A stretch of 64,000 nucleotides of DNA, taken from NCBI GenBank assembly GCA_026954325.1, contig JAIXKK010000152.1:61823-125822 (forward strand), in the 5' to 3' direction. The number at the start of each line of letters is the position of its first letter. Within the stretch, counting starts at the first letter, position 1. Made by a program: the position numbers and the translations under genes. Shown piece by piece: positions 29,901-37,181 of this stretch. The notes below the pieces were generated by a model that saw only the letters and a program-made list of their open reading frames with translations, searched no databases and was not told the origin of the DNA. This stretch comes from Bryobacterales bacterium. Its GTDB lineage: Bacteria; Acidobacteriota; Terriglobia; Bryobacterales; Bryobacteraceae.

Positions 29901-30252
29901 CCACGGTCACGCGCTCCGTGACCTGGCCGATCTCGAGCGTCAGGTCTTCGCGGCGTACCGTATTCACGGTGATGAGGATGTCGCGCTGCGCGAGCGTGCG
30001 AAATCCCGCGGCGCTCACCGTCAGCTCATACGTCCCTGCCGGAAGGTTCACGAACGTGTAGCTGCCCGCATCGTTGGTAACGGTAGAAAACTCCTGAGCC
30101 GTGCCCACGTTGTGCAGTTTCGCCGATGCCCCGGGGATAAGCGCGCCAGCGGGATCACGAACGATTCCGGTCAAGGATCCGTACAAGACTTGCGCCATCG
30201 TGGGAGCGCCCACGGCGAGCGTCAAGAACATAGCCGTCAAAATCCGTTTCAT
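26971..30252 (-). CDS. TonB-dependent receptor, Oar-like, intact
   Basis: 1093 residues. From ATG 30252 (GAGGACAA upstream) come a signal peptide (MKRILTAMFLTLAVGAPTMA), a carboxypeptidase-regulatory domain (GSLTGIVRDPAGALIPGASA), the plug (VINMPLPHYRNYQSLINLVPG, ITVITKSGTNEFHGSAW) and a full-length outer-membrane barrel ending in an aromatic residue after GGIRLSW. Such receptors import oligosaccharides with TonB/ExbBD energy. It stands between a hydrolase/propeller unit and the TlpA operon, and has its own strong promoter at 30354-30382. It gives a reference for the two damaged receptors in the window. Confidence 0.93.
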   Translation of the reverse strand: MKRILTAMFLTLAVGAPTMAQVLYGSLTGIVRDPAGALIPGASAKLHNVGTAQEFSTVTNDAGSYTFVNLPAGTYELTVSAAGFRTLAQRDILITVNTVRREDLTLEIGQVTERVTVEAGAVALQADKADVHTELGSHDVINMPLPHYRNYQSLINLVPGATPGVYQNSIQAAPARALSTNVNGVNRNNNSTRIDGALSVFLWLPHHTAYIPPAETIEAVNVATNNFDAEQGLAGGAAITVITKSGTNEFHGSAWAFNDNAALQAKNFFNTAAKPKNNNNIDGVTAGGPIRKNKLFYFAGWEAVHELQGATNRYTVPTADQKLGNFSAYNAVIYDPATGQASGAGRTPFAQNTIPLSRQSVISRKIQDLIPLPNQAGAASNFLGNGSQRLDKNNLDTKMNWNRTGDNMIWGKYSIMQASVGCDPAFGQGGGGALCPSGSAIGTGDLRTQVATVGSTLIISPRFLWDGLVGWTRQGQSIVSFGYGTFYGKEFGIPGVNGDNSDIRNSGAPQIGISGYTNFLSDTDTRPFFAHDMSWTTQQNFSLTRTRHDIRFGFEGVRHILNHYNPDGGGFGGPMGGFTFSQGITSAPSATLTQFNSYASYLLGLPQTERRSVQREVMTAYNWQLAWYVRDRWQLTPKLTASLGVRYELFPLQTRGGRGGIEGYDPTTNLVSIGGINNIPPGLGISTSHKLFAPRAGLAYRLNNSTVIRSGYGISYNPMPLARPLRGFFPLTFNATFNSANSFQPVGAFDQGIPNIVFPDISSGKAALPATAQMRFISGSELKRGYVQSWNFTIERELPHAITFSAAYVGTQTVRSFADRDINAAAPGAGTAGRPLNVLFGHSVDTWAWNGYLSANYHAAQFAFNRRAIHGLTLKGAYTFSKAINWTDEDGWTGTIAWNWAPVFNRNRALAGYDIPHTLQVGFVYELPAGKGKPFAQSGVARWILGDWQLNGVFASFMGRPFTVGAAQGALNAPGNTQTADQVKTTVDKPGGIGVGQPFYDPTAFAAPAGVRYGTSGRNILRAPGTVNLDLGLFRRLVIKEPWTLEFRVEAANATNTPHFNAPNANINAGNFLMVTSANLDQRQVRGGIRLSW

Positions 30253-30353
30253 TTGTCCTCTTTGAGCATTGGTGCATCCAGTCCCTGCGCACCGGCCGCG
30301 ACGGAGCGGTGAACAGGCGCCGCGATGCGTGTATGACCCCGATCGTAGTAGGG

Positions 30354-30382
30354 ATTATACTGGCCTGCCCTGAGGCAGTCAA
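30354..30382 (-). promoter_or_regulatory. Strong sigma-70 promoter for TonB receptor
   Basis: On the minus strand TTGACT (30382-30377) is followed after exactly 17 bases by a perfect TATAAT (30359-30354). It is about 100 bases upstream of the receptor start at 30252. A direct repeat AGGAAGTCTTAC (plus strand, from about 30389 to 30412) lies just upstream of the -35 box. Confidence 0.78.
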
Positions 30383-30403
30383 CAGGAAGTCTTACAGGAA
30401 GTC

Positions 30404-30877
30404 TTACAGCAGTTTGATGATGGCCGCCTCGAGGGCTTTGAGGTCGGATTCTCCAATCAGCGCCTTCACCTTTTTCCCGCCGCGATCGTAGAGAAACGTT
30501 GCCGGCAGCGCTCCGCTCCATTTGGGATCGACGGCATTGAGGAAGGCATCCTCGTTTGCCGTCTTCCGAAGATAGCGCGGCGAGGGCGCCTTGTTCTGGT
30601 CGAGAAACATCTGAGCCTTCGGTTCGTCTTCCGGCTCATCGGCGGACACAGTGACAAACACGAATCCGCGCGCCTTGAGCCGTTCGTACATTTTCACCAG
30701 AGCCGGCATCTCGGCCCGGCAGGGAACGCAGTAGGTGGCCCAGAAGTTCACCAGCACAACTTTCCCTTTGTTCCCCGCAACCATCTTCGAATAGGCCGCC
30801 TCGTTGAGAGGAGCGAGACTCGCGGCGGACGAGAAGGCGGCCGCCATCAGCAGCATGGTAGCTAACTTCATTCTCAT
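30404..30877 (-). CDS. TlpA/ResA-like thioredoxin-fold protein
   Basis: 157 residues with a signal peptide (MRMKLATMLLMAAAFSSAAS). The thioredoxin active site is NFWATYCVPC, Cys50 and Cys53, followed by RAEMPAL and the cis-Pro segment GALPATFLYDRGG near residue 130. It is probably a periplasmic thiol-disulfide reductase of the TlpA/ResA group. The start codon abuts the stop of the preceding gene (TAAATG), so it is the last gene of a four-gene unit beginning at 31901. The downstream receptor has its own promoter. Confidence 0.9.
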   Translation of the reverse strand: MRMKLATMLLMAAAFSSAASLAPLNEAAYSKMVAGNKGKVVLVNFWATYCVPCRAEMPALVKMYERLKARGFVFVTVSADEPEDEPKAQMFLDQNKAPSPRYLRKTANEDAFLNAVDPKWSGALPATFLYDRGGKKVKALIGESDLKALEAAIIKLL

Positions 30878-31273
30878 TTACTTCTTCTGATCCATCTTCA
30901 GATTGATGACCGCCGCTTGGCGGGAATCAAATACGCTGAGCGTCTTCACGTCGCTCACGTGCTCCTTCCGCTCGGCTTTCACCTGGTAGTCGACATCCTT
31001 GCTCAGGCCGTAGAACCGGTAGGAGCCGTCGTCTTTAGTGATAAACGATCGTACTTGCAGCGATTTCGTGTCCTTCAGTTGTACAATCGCCGAATCCGCC
31101 GGGTTGCCTTTGTCGTCGTAGACGATCCCATTCAAACTGCGCGTCTTGCTGTCCCGGTCCTTGTCCTTCTTATCGCCCTTGAATAGTGGCGGTGCCTGTT
31201 GCTGGGGCACGATCTGTGCCGAAAGGACAGCAAACGCGGAACAGGCCATTAGCCCGATTAATTTCCTCTTCAT
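30878..31273 (-). CDS. Secreted carboxypeptidase-regulatory-like domain protein
   Basis: 131 residues with a signal peptide (MKRKLIGLMACSAFAVLSAQ), a Lys/Asp-rich linker (FKGDKKDKDRDSKTRS) and one beta-sandwich domain (LNGIVYDDKGNPADSAIVQL, DDGSYRFYGLSKDVDYQV) of the carboxypeptidase-regulatory type. The start overlaps the stop of the upstream paralogue by four bases, so they are coupled. The same domain type begins the TonB receptors, but here it is alone, suggesting a structural or binding role in the periplasm. Confidence 0.8.
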   Translation of the reverse strand: MKRKLIGLMACSAFAVLSAQIVPQQQAPPLFKGDKKDKDRDSKTRSLNGIVYDDKGNPADSAIVQLKDTKSLQVRSFITKDDGSYRFYGLSKDVDYQVKAERKEHVSDVKTLSVFDSRQAAVINLKMDQKK

Positions 31274-31662
31274 TGGGATCCCCCCTCCTTGCCGGCCTTC
31301 AGTGTGAAATAGACATCCTGGCGCTCTTCCCCGGAAATCGTCACCAGTCGCTCATCGGAAACGTAGCCTTGGGCGCTGGCGCTCAACTTGTAGCGCATCG
31401 GAGCCGCCGGCACGTGGAAGGCGAATTCGCCGCGATTGTCGGAAACCGCCTTCATCTTCTTCACCTTCACAGACGTCCCAGCCTCGGCATCCGGTTGCAG
31501 AACGATGGAAACCCCCGGAAAGGCGAAGCCGGGATCGCGAAAGACGGTGCCGGCGATGGTGGCGTACCCGGATCTCCCCTTCTCCGGTTTCTTGCCCGCA
31601 ATCAGCGCCGCCGCGCCGGCCGGACCCGCCAGAATCGTTCGCGCCATCCGTCTACGCGTCAT
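31270..31662 (-). CDS. Small carboxypeptidase-regulatory-like domain protein
   Basis: 130 residues. It starts five bases after the stop of the LysW-like gene. The N-terminus (MTRRRMARTILAGPAGAAAL) has paired arginines and a short hydrophobic stretch, a weak Tat- or Sec-like signal. The rest is one beta-sandwich domain (ATIAGTVFRDPGFAFPGVSI, DNRGEFAFHVPAAPMRYKL, LSASAQGYVSDERLVTI). It overlaps the following gene by four bases. It is a paralogue of the next protein, with a different exported leader. Confidence 0.74.
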   Translation of the reverse strand: MTRRRMARTILAGPAGAAALIAGKKPEKGRSGYATIAGTVFRDPGFAFPGVSIVLQPDAEAGTSVKVKKMKAVSDNRGEFAFHVPAAPMRYKLSASAQGYVSDERLVTISGEERQDVYFTLKAGKEGGSQ

Positions 31663-31667
31663 TCGAT

Positions 31668-31901
31668 CTACCAGTCCTCCTCTTCCTCCTCTTCCTCTTC
31701 TTCGTCCTCGTCCTCTTCGTCGAAATCGTCAAAGTCTTCGTCGTCATCCTCGTCGGATTCATCGTCGGACTGCAACTCCAGGGGCGAGATGCTCACCACG
31801 TGGAGGCTTGCGCCGCATTCATCACAGCTTAGAGGGTCCCCTTCATCCAGATCTTCTTCATCCACATCGATGGTGGCATCACACACAGGGCACGTGATCA
31901 T
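31668..31901 (-). CDS. LysW-like zinc-ribbon protein with long acidic tail
   Basis: 77 residues from ATG 31901, with GGAGG seven bases upstream. The first 43 residues match the LysW/ArgW amino-group carrier pattern: TCPxCxA, then CDECGASLHVV, then ISPLEL, with two CxxC pairs forming a zinc ribbon. The next 34 residues are almost wholly Asp/Glu/Ser, ending EEEDW. Classical LysW ends EDWGE and uses the final Glu to carry the substrate; here the stop codon comes right after Trp, so that Glu is absent. No lysine or arginine pathway genes are nearby. It heads a four-gene unit, and its role is unknown. The Glu/Asp tail is encoded by GAA/GAG/GAC repeats and may vary in length. Confidence 0.8.
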   Translation of the reverse strand: MITCPVCDATIDVDEEDLDEGDPLSCDECGASLHVVSISPLELQSDDESDEDDDEDFDDFDEEDEDEEEEEEEEEDW

Positions 31902-32246
31902 CGTTGTCCTCCAAAAATTAAAGACGCCAATCCTTTTTACCCAAAGCGGACGTGCGAATGCAATCCCGAAGGTCGACTATTTTTCTGCCATCCCTCTCCT
32001 CGTCCCAGGTGGTCTGATAGCCCTGAGACGAAGGTACGGGAACCTCTCCCATCGGCGCGCCGGTTTGTGCCCCTTCACCACTTATGGCATCTTGAGTCGA
32101 ACCATCTCTCTATTGAAGCATGCGTGAAAAGACTTGCAACCTCCTCGGGCGCCGATGCGAGCCCCGGCATCCCCGTTTACCCCGCCGCGCCTCTTCTGCT
32201 ATAACTACCCAACTGGGCGTATTCCAATACTAAGGGAGAAGACAGC
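31902..32246. other. Intergenic region between divergent LysW-like gene and mscL
   Basis: About 345 bases with no supported gene. It must hold the promoters of both divergent units. A TATAAC box near 32203 (in TGCTATAACTAC) and GGGAGAAG just before the mscL start are the only elements I can point to. Confidence 0.5.
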
Positions 32247-32603
32247 ATGTCGCTAGCCAGCGAATTCCAGGAATTTGCGATGAAGGGAAGCGTGGTGGAC
32301 ATGGCCGTTGGTGTCATTGTCGGCGGCGCCTTCGGAAAGATCGCCACCTCACTCACTACCGACGTCATCATGCCGCCGATCGGGCTCCTGCTCGGAAAGG
32401 TGGACTTCAACAATCTTTTTATCGACCTCAGCGGGAAAGGGCATCCCACGCTGGCCGCCGCCAAGGCTGCCGGAGCCCCCACACTTAACTACGGCATCTT
32501 CATCCAGACATGCCTCGATTTCTTCATCGTAGCGTTCGTAATCTTCATGGTGATCCGGTATGTGAACAAACTGCGAGGAGCCAAGCCCGCGCCGGCCGCC
32601 TAG
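32247..32603 (+). CDS. mscL: Large-conductance mechanosensitive channel MscL
   Basis: 118 residues, slightly short of the usual 130-140. The N-terminal helix and TM1 (EFQEFAMKGSVVDMAVGVIVG, read in two parts) with the pore-lining GxAxGxxxG pattern, and TM2 (FFIVAFVIFMVIRYVNKL), are clear. The periplasmic loop and C-terminal tail are brief. The channel opens under membrane tension to release solutes on osmotic downshock. GGGAGAAG precedes ATG 32247. It is a single-gene unit. Confidence 0.95.
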   Translation: MSLASEFQEFAMKGSVVDMAVGVIVGGAFGKIATSLTTDVIMPPIGLLLGKVDFNNLFIDLSGKGHPTLAAAKAAGAPTLNYGIFIQTCLDFFIVAFVIFMVIRYVNKLRGAKPAPAA

Positions 32604-32889
32604 CCTTTGTCTGGAAAGGTTTGCTTCTCGTCCAATCCCGCCCGCGCCGGTTCCTGCCGCGCCTCCGGCGCGGAGCGGATTGCTTCCCGGTTCCCCGAGG
32701 GTTTCCCGAAACCGGCCCGCACGGTTCCGGGTTCTGTTCGCCGTAACCCCTCGAAGGTCTTCGTGACCCCTACGGTATGCCAGGCTGGCCGGCCGCGGGG
32801 ACGACCCGGGTTGCTTTCGCCTCCTCGCACTACCGGAAGAGGCGCCTGCTGCGCGAAAGCCATGGAGGTTCCGTCGCGCGGGTGCGGCA

Positions 32890-32895
32890 TATAAT
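32890..32895 (+). promoter_or_regulatory. TATAAT -10 box placed six bases before the start codon (leaderless candidate)
   Basis: A perfect TATAAT ends six bases before ATG 32902, so transcription would begin at or next to the A of the start codon. No -35 box close to consensus is seen at the right spacing, and no usable Shine-Dalgarno exists: the AGGA immediately touches the ATG. The same geometry occurs at 48706-48711. Confidence 0.55.
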
Positions 32896-32901
32896 TCAGG
32901 A

Positions 32902-33735
32902 ATGCGTCTCTGTTTCCTTCCCGCCCTCTTATTAGCCGCCTTCCCATTAAGCGCCCAGAATGATTGGGACGATCCCTTCCCGCCTCATCGAATTGCGGAT
33001 AACCTCTACTACGTCGGTTCCAAGGGCCTCTCCACCTACCTCATCACGACCAGCCAGGGACATATCCTCATCAACTCGAGTTTTGAACGTACCGTTCCCC
33101 TCATTCGCGCCAACGTCGAAAAGCTTGGTTTCCAGTTTGCCGATGTGAAGATTCTGCTCAACAGTCATGCGCATGGCGATCATGCCGAAGGCAACGCCTT
33201 GGTGAAGGAATTGACCGGGGCGAAGGCGTACATCATGCAAGGGGATGAAAAGGTAGTGGAGTCGGGCGGAGACGGACAGTACCTGTACAAGGGCGGCTGG
33301 AAGCCCTGCAAGGTGGACCGGGTGTTGAAGGACGGAGATACGGTGACGCTTGGCGGAGTGACCCTCACGGCCCATCTCACGCCGGGACACACGCGCGGGT
33401 GCACTACGTGGACCATGAAAGCCAAGGATCGGGGCAGGGTCTACGATGTCGTTATCGTGGGTAGCCCCAATGTAAACCCCGGCTTTCAGTTGGTGAACAA
33501 CAAAGCCTACCCCGGGATGGCCGCGGACTACGCGCGCACATTCAAGGTGCTGAAGTCGCTGCATTGCGACATCTTTCTCGGCGCCCACGGCGTCTATTAC
33601 GGCATGGTGGAGAAGGTTGCGCTCATGCACAAAGATCCGTCCAGGAACCCGTTTGTCGATCCCGCCGGTTACCGGGCATACGTCGAAGAACGGGAGCAGG
33701 CCTATCTCAATACACTGAAGCAGCAGAGCCGTTGA
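32902..33735 (+). CDS. Subclass B3 metallo-beta-lactamase-like hydrolase
   Basis: 277 residues with a signal peptide (MRLCFLPALLLAAFPLSAQ), so periplasmic. The zinc site is complete: HAHGDH (His89, His91, Asp93, His94), His163 in PGHTRGCTTW and His229 in LGAHGVYYGM. Ser188 in VGSPNVNPGFQLV sits where B3 enzymes carry the conserved Ser221. B3 enzymes hydrolyse beta-lactams including carbapenems, and environmental Acidobacteriota-type homologues are known, though activity must be shown for each. It is a single-gene unit, apparently leaderless. A non-lactam lactonase or thioesterase role is the main alternative. Confidence 0.87.
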   Translation: MRLCFLPALLLAAFPLSAQNDWDDPFPPHRIADNLYYVGSKGLSTYLITTSQGHILINSSFERTVPLIRANVEKLGFQFADVKILLNSHAHGDHAEGNALVKELTGAKAYIMQGDEKVVESGGDGQYLYKGGWKPCKVDRVLKDGDTVTLGGVTLTAHLTPGHTRGCTTWTMKAKDRGRVYDVVIVGSPNVNPGFQLVNNKAYPGMAADYARTFKVLKSLHCDIFLGAHGVYYGMVEKVALMHKDPSRNPFVDPAGYRAYVEEREQAYLNTLKQQSR

Positions 33736-33847
33736 GTGGTGGCTGAAACCAACCACTCTGGCCGATCTGAGCCATGAAACCGGTTGTTTACCGATTGATT
33801 AAGAAATACTTACAGCCTGGCACGGTAATTGCTCTTCAACAAGCGGT

Positions 33848-34840
33848 ATGGGCTCAAAGAAAACATTCCTAATCCCTCTCGTGCTGGCGGGCTTGTTTGC
33901 GGAACTGGTTCCGGTCTACGCGCAGCAACCGGATCCGTCATCGCCGCCCCCGGCAACAGGCTGGCGGAAATTCGGGGAGGCCATGCCGCGGACAGATGCC
34001 CCGCCACCTCCCAACTCCGCTGTTGCGAACGAAGAACCCGCTACGCCTGAACCCCCAACCGCCGGGCAGGGCGCGCCCCCTCCCTCGCAGCTCATTATGC
34101 CCGCCGGAACATGGTTGAAAGTCCGTGTGGACCAGCCCATCTCGAGTGATCACAACCAGCCCGGTGACGTTTTCACCGGTACTCTCGTTCAGCCCCTCGT
34201 CGTCAACGGACTCGTGGTGGCGCGCCGCGGACAGACGATCGCCGGACGCGTTGCCGAAGCGGAAAAAGCCGGACGCGCCAAGGGCACTTCCCGGCTCGGC
34301 ATCGAACTCACGGAAATCAGCCTTGTCGATGGACAGCAACTCCCCATTCGCTCGCAATTGGTGGAATACAACGGCGGCACATCCAAGGGCCGCGACGCCA
34401 CCGCGATTGGAGTCACCACCGGAACCGGAGCCGCCATCGGCGCTGCCGCCGCCGGCGGATTCGGCGCGGGCATGGGGGCCATTGCCGGAGCCGCTGCTTC
34501 CACCATCGGCGTTCTGCTGACGCGCGGACGAGCCACCGAAATCTATCCCGAAGCCGTCCTTACATTCCGCACTCTTGCTCCGCTCACCATCAACACGGAG
34601 AATTCCGCCCAAGCCTTCCAACCCGTGAGGCGGCAGGACTTTGAGCCGCGTCTGCGGCAGCGGGTTTCGCGGCCCGCGCCGCCGTCTCCTTATTACTACG
34701 GTTACGATCCGTTCTTCTACTCGCCCTTCTACTCGCCCTATTATTACGGCTGGGGCCCGAGCTTCTACTACTTCTCCGGGCCCCGGTTCTACCGTGGATT
34801 CGGAGGAGGATTCCGCGGGCGCGGCGGTTGGCGGCGGTAA
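33848..34840 (+). CDS. Secreted glycine-zipper protein with Tyr/Phe-rich tail
   Basis: 330 residues from ATG 33848; the ribosome-binding site is weak. A signal peptide (FLIPLVLAGLFAELVPVYAQ) is followed by a Pro-rich low-complexity stretch and a beta domain (PAGTWLKVRVDQPISSDHNQ, RRGQTIAGRVAEAEKAG). Next comes a glycine zipper (TGTGAAIGAAAAGGFGAGMG) able to insert in or pack against a membrane. The last 70 residues are rich in Tyr, Phe, Gly and Pro (YYYGYDPFFYSPFYSPYYYG) and end in RGF-GGG-RG-type repeats. It is probably an envelope protein. I do not recognise a characterised homologue. Confidence 0.72.
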   Translation: MGSKKTFLIPLVLAGLFAELVPVYAQQPDPSSPPPATGWRKFGEAMPRTDAPPPPNSAVANEEPATPEPPTAGQGAPPPSQLIMPAGTWLKVRVDQPISSDHNQPGDVFTGTLVQPLVVNGLVVARRGQTIAGRVAEAEKAGRAKGTSRLGIELTEISLVDGQQLPIRSQLVEYNGGTSKGRDATAIGVTTGTGAAIGAAAAGGFGAGMGAIAGAAASTIGVLLTRGRATEIYPEAVLTFRTLAPLTINTENSAQAFQPVRRQDFEPRLRQRVSRPAPPSPYYYGYDPFFYSPFYSPYYYGWGPSFYYFSGPRFYRGFGGGFRGRGGWRR

Positions 34841-34902
34841 TGAGAGGAACGCGCACCATGCGCGAAATGCAGTTCGGCGTAAAATATCTGTTCTAGGCGC
34901 CC

Positions 34903-36102
34903 ATGCTCGCTTCCCTCTCGAGAAGAACGTTCCTCGCCACCCTGTCCGCGGCCTCTGCCGCCAGCCAGGCAAAGATCCGAAACGTCGAGATCTTCCCGAT
35001 AGAAATTCCCACCCCGCGTGAGGAACTGGAAGCCGGCAAATACGCCCGCTACACCTTCTATGAGGTGGAAACCGACGCCGGAGTCCGCGGCTATTGCTTC
35101 GATCGCGGCGCCGATTTCCGCGCGCTTGACCGGATCCGCCGCGCCCTCGTGGGCCAGGACTTGTTCGACGTCGGCCGTCACCTGAAAGCCGGACTCGCCC
35201 AGTGGGCCGGTGTCGAGCATGCCATCTGGGACGCCATCGGCAAGATCGCCGGCGAGCCCGTCTATCGTCTCTTCGGCGGCGGCCCATCGCGCCTCCGTGT
35301 CTACCTGACGTGCGTCTGGAAGGGCAAGGCCGATCAATCCCACGTCACCTTCCAGCAGCAGGCCGACATGGCCTTGCGCATCAGGAAAGCCGGCTACTCC
35401 GGACTCAAGATCCGGGCCTGGCGCCCGAACCCGATTCACGACGTCGACGCCTGCGGCGAGATCCGCGCGGCCGTGGGCCCCGATTTCTCCATCATGGTGG
35501 ACCGCACCGCTGACCTCAACGGCTTGTGGAGCTACCCCACCGCGCTCGCCGTGGCCCGCGCGCTCGAAAAGCACAACGTCGCGTGGCTCGAAGAGCCCTT
35601 CGCACGCGACGATTTCTTTTCCCCCGCCCGGCTGGCCCGGGAGGTCGATATCGCGATCACCGGCGGCGAGCGGTTCCAAGGCTTGGATGCGTACCGCGAA
35701 TGCTGCGTGCAGGCGTCCTACGACATCCTGCAGCCGGACCCCATCCTGTGCGGCGGGTTGTCGATGATTCGAAAGATCGCGGCGCTGGCCGAATCGTTCC
35801 ATCGGCCGATCGTCATGCACGGCGCGATGGGGTTGCGCGTTGCGGGTTGGCTCCAGGCGGGAGCGGCGATCGGCGTTCCCTGGCAGGAACTGGCGATTGT
35901 GACTCCGCCGTTTCTCCCCGAAGAGCAGTGGAGTCCCGCGCTCAAAGTCCTCAACAGTAAGTCGCTGTTTACGATTCGCGACGGCTACATCGATGTGCCC
36001 CCATCTCCCGGCCTGGGACTCGATGTGAACCGCGATGCCGTCCGGGAATTCCGCATTCCGCCATCGCCGTTGCGCCCGTTTTACCCTCAGTATCCCGAGT
36101 AG
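34903..36102 (+). CDS. Tat-exported enolase-superfamily (mandelate racemase/muconate cycloisomerase-like) enzyme
   Basis: 399 residues from ATG 34903. A perfect twin-arginine motif (SRRTFL) and a short hydrophobic core suggest Tat export, unusual for this normally cytosolic superfamily. The N-terminal capping domain (VEIFPIEIPT, YEVETDAGVRGYCF) precedes the barrel. Candidate catalytic and metal residues are the Lys of GLKIRAW, Asp of IMVDRTAD, Glu of WLEEPFA and Glu of ITGGERFQG. These fit a sugar-acid dehydratase or a racemase; I cannot choose. The gene is 11 bp upstream of a second, broken member, so the pair form one unit. Confidence 0.85.
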   Translation: MLASLSRRTFLATLSAASAASQAKIRNVEIFPIEIPTPREELEAGKYARYTFYEVETDAGVRGYCFDRGADFRALDRIRRALVGQDLFDVGRHLKAGLAQWAGVEHAIWDAIGKIAGEPVYRLFGGGPSRLRVYLTCVWKGKADQSHVTFQQQADMALRIRKAGYSGLKIRAWRPNPIHDVDACGEIRAAVGPDFSIMVDRTADLNGLWSYPTALAVARALEKHNVAWLEEPFARDDFFSPARLAREVDIAITGGERFQGLDAYRECCVQASYDILQPDPILCGGLSMIRKIAALAESFHRPIVMHGAMGLRVAGWLQAGAAIGVPWQELAIVTPPFLPEEQWSPALKVLNSKSLFTIRDGYIDVPPSPGLGLDVNRDAVREFRIPPSPLRPFYPQYPE

Positions 36103-36113
36103 TTGGAGGTATT

Positions 36114-37049
36114 GTGAAACGTAGAGAATTTCTCGCCGCCGGCGCGGCGGCGCTCAGCCTCGGCCAGGCGTCCGCCGCCCCGCTTCCTTTCGCCCAGGAA
36201 AAGAGCAATCTCAAAATCACCGGCGTCGAGGTAGTGGAACTGCGCTCCGCCACGCGGCTGCCCTCTTACAAGATCGCTTACGGCCCTCTGGGACATCGCC
36301 GGCAAGGCGCTGGGCGTCCCGGTCTACAAGCTCATCGGAGGCTCCACGAAGCCGCGCATCCCCTCCTACGCCACGCTCAACGACGTGAAGTGGAAAATCC
36401 AGATCGGCTTCCAAAAGATCAAACTGGCGCTTCCCTATGGCCCGCTCGACGGGCAGGACGGCCTGAAGAAGAACGCCGAACTGGTGCGGTACACGCGCGA
36501 ACAACTGGGCCCCGGCGGCGAGATCATGCTCGACTGCTGGATGTCGCTGACCGAGGAATACACCCTGCAACTGGCCGACGCCGTGGCGCCGTACCGCGTG
36601 GGCTGGATCGAGGAACCCCTTCGCGCCGACGATTACGCAGGCCACGCGCGGCTCAAGTCGCAAATCAAGACCTGCCGCATCACCACCGGCGAGCATCTCT
36701 TCACCCGCTACGAATTTGTCCGCCTGGCCGAACACAACAGCGCCCACATCTGGCAGCCCGATATTCAGTGGTGCGGCGGATTGACGGAGTTGCTCCGCAT
36801 CGCCGCCATCGCCGGCGCCTACGATATCCCGGTGATTCCCCACCTTGGCGGCACGTCGCCTTACTCCACCCATTTCGTCATGGCCGCCCCTAATTCTCCG
36901 ATGGCCGAATTCTTCTGGCCCCCGCCGGCGGTCCGCCGGAAGTGTACCGGCATTGGGAGAAGGAGCACGGCATCACCCGCGGCCCCGAAGGCATTTACAC
37001 TCGCCCGCTCGACAGACCTGGCTTAAGGTTGGATGTCGTGGAATCGTAA
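36114..37049 (+). pseudogene. Tat-exported enolase-superfamily gene, broken by deletion and frameshifts
   Basis: Starts at GTG 36114 after GGAGGT, with a Tat leader (KRREFLAAGAAALSLG) and the start of the capping domain (KITGVEVVELRSATRLPSYK). At about 36285 the frame is lost, and the neighbouring frame resumes with LWDIAGKALGVPVYKLIGG. By comparison with the intact gene just upstream, roughly 80-100 residues are missing. The barrel continues well (LDCWMSLTEEYT, GWIEEPLRADD, TTGEHLFTRYEF). A second shift follows at a C5 run near 36920, after which AGGPPEVYRHWEKEHGITRG continues in another frame to TAA at 37049. A rhamnonate-dehydratase-like role is likely for the ancestor. Confidence 0.82.
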
Positions 37050-37181
37050 GAGCGCCTTCTCGCCTTCACACGAAATGGCATCTTCCTCGCTACGCATTCC
37101 CTCCGATTGCGCATGTATCCATGGGGAGGGCTTCCCATCATGTCGAGGCTTCGTTTTGAAAATATGCCCGGCGGAGATCGC

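Noticed and set aside
30389..30412. Direct repeat AGGAAGTCTTAC (two copies in tandem) as an operator
   Set aside because: It overlaps the end of the TlpA-like coding region and occurs once as a simple tandem duplication, with no supporting evidence of binding.
31186..32127. A plus-strand frame with a poly-serine stretch
   Set aside because: The serine run is the complement of the Asp/Glu tail of the LysW-like gene, and the rest crosses three confirmed minus-strand genes.
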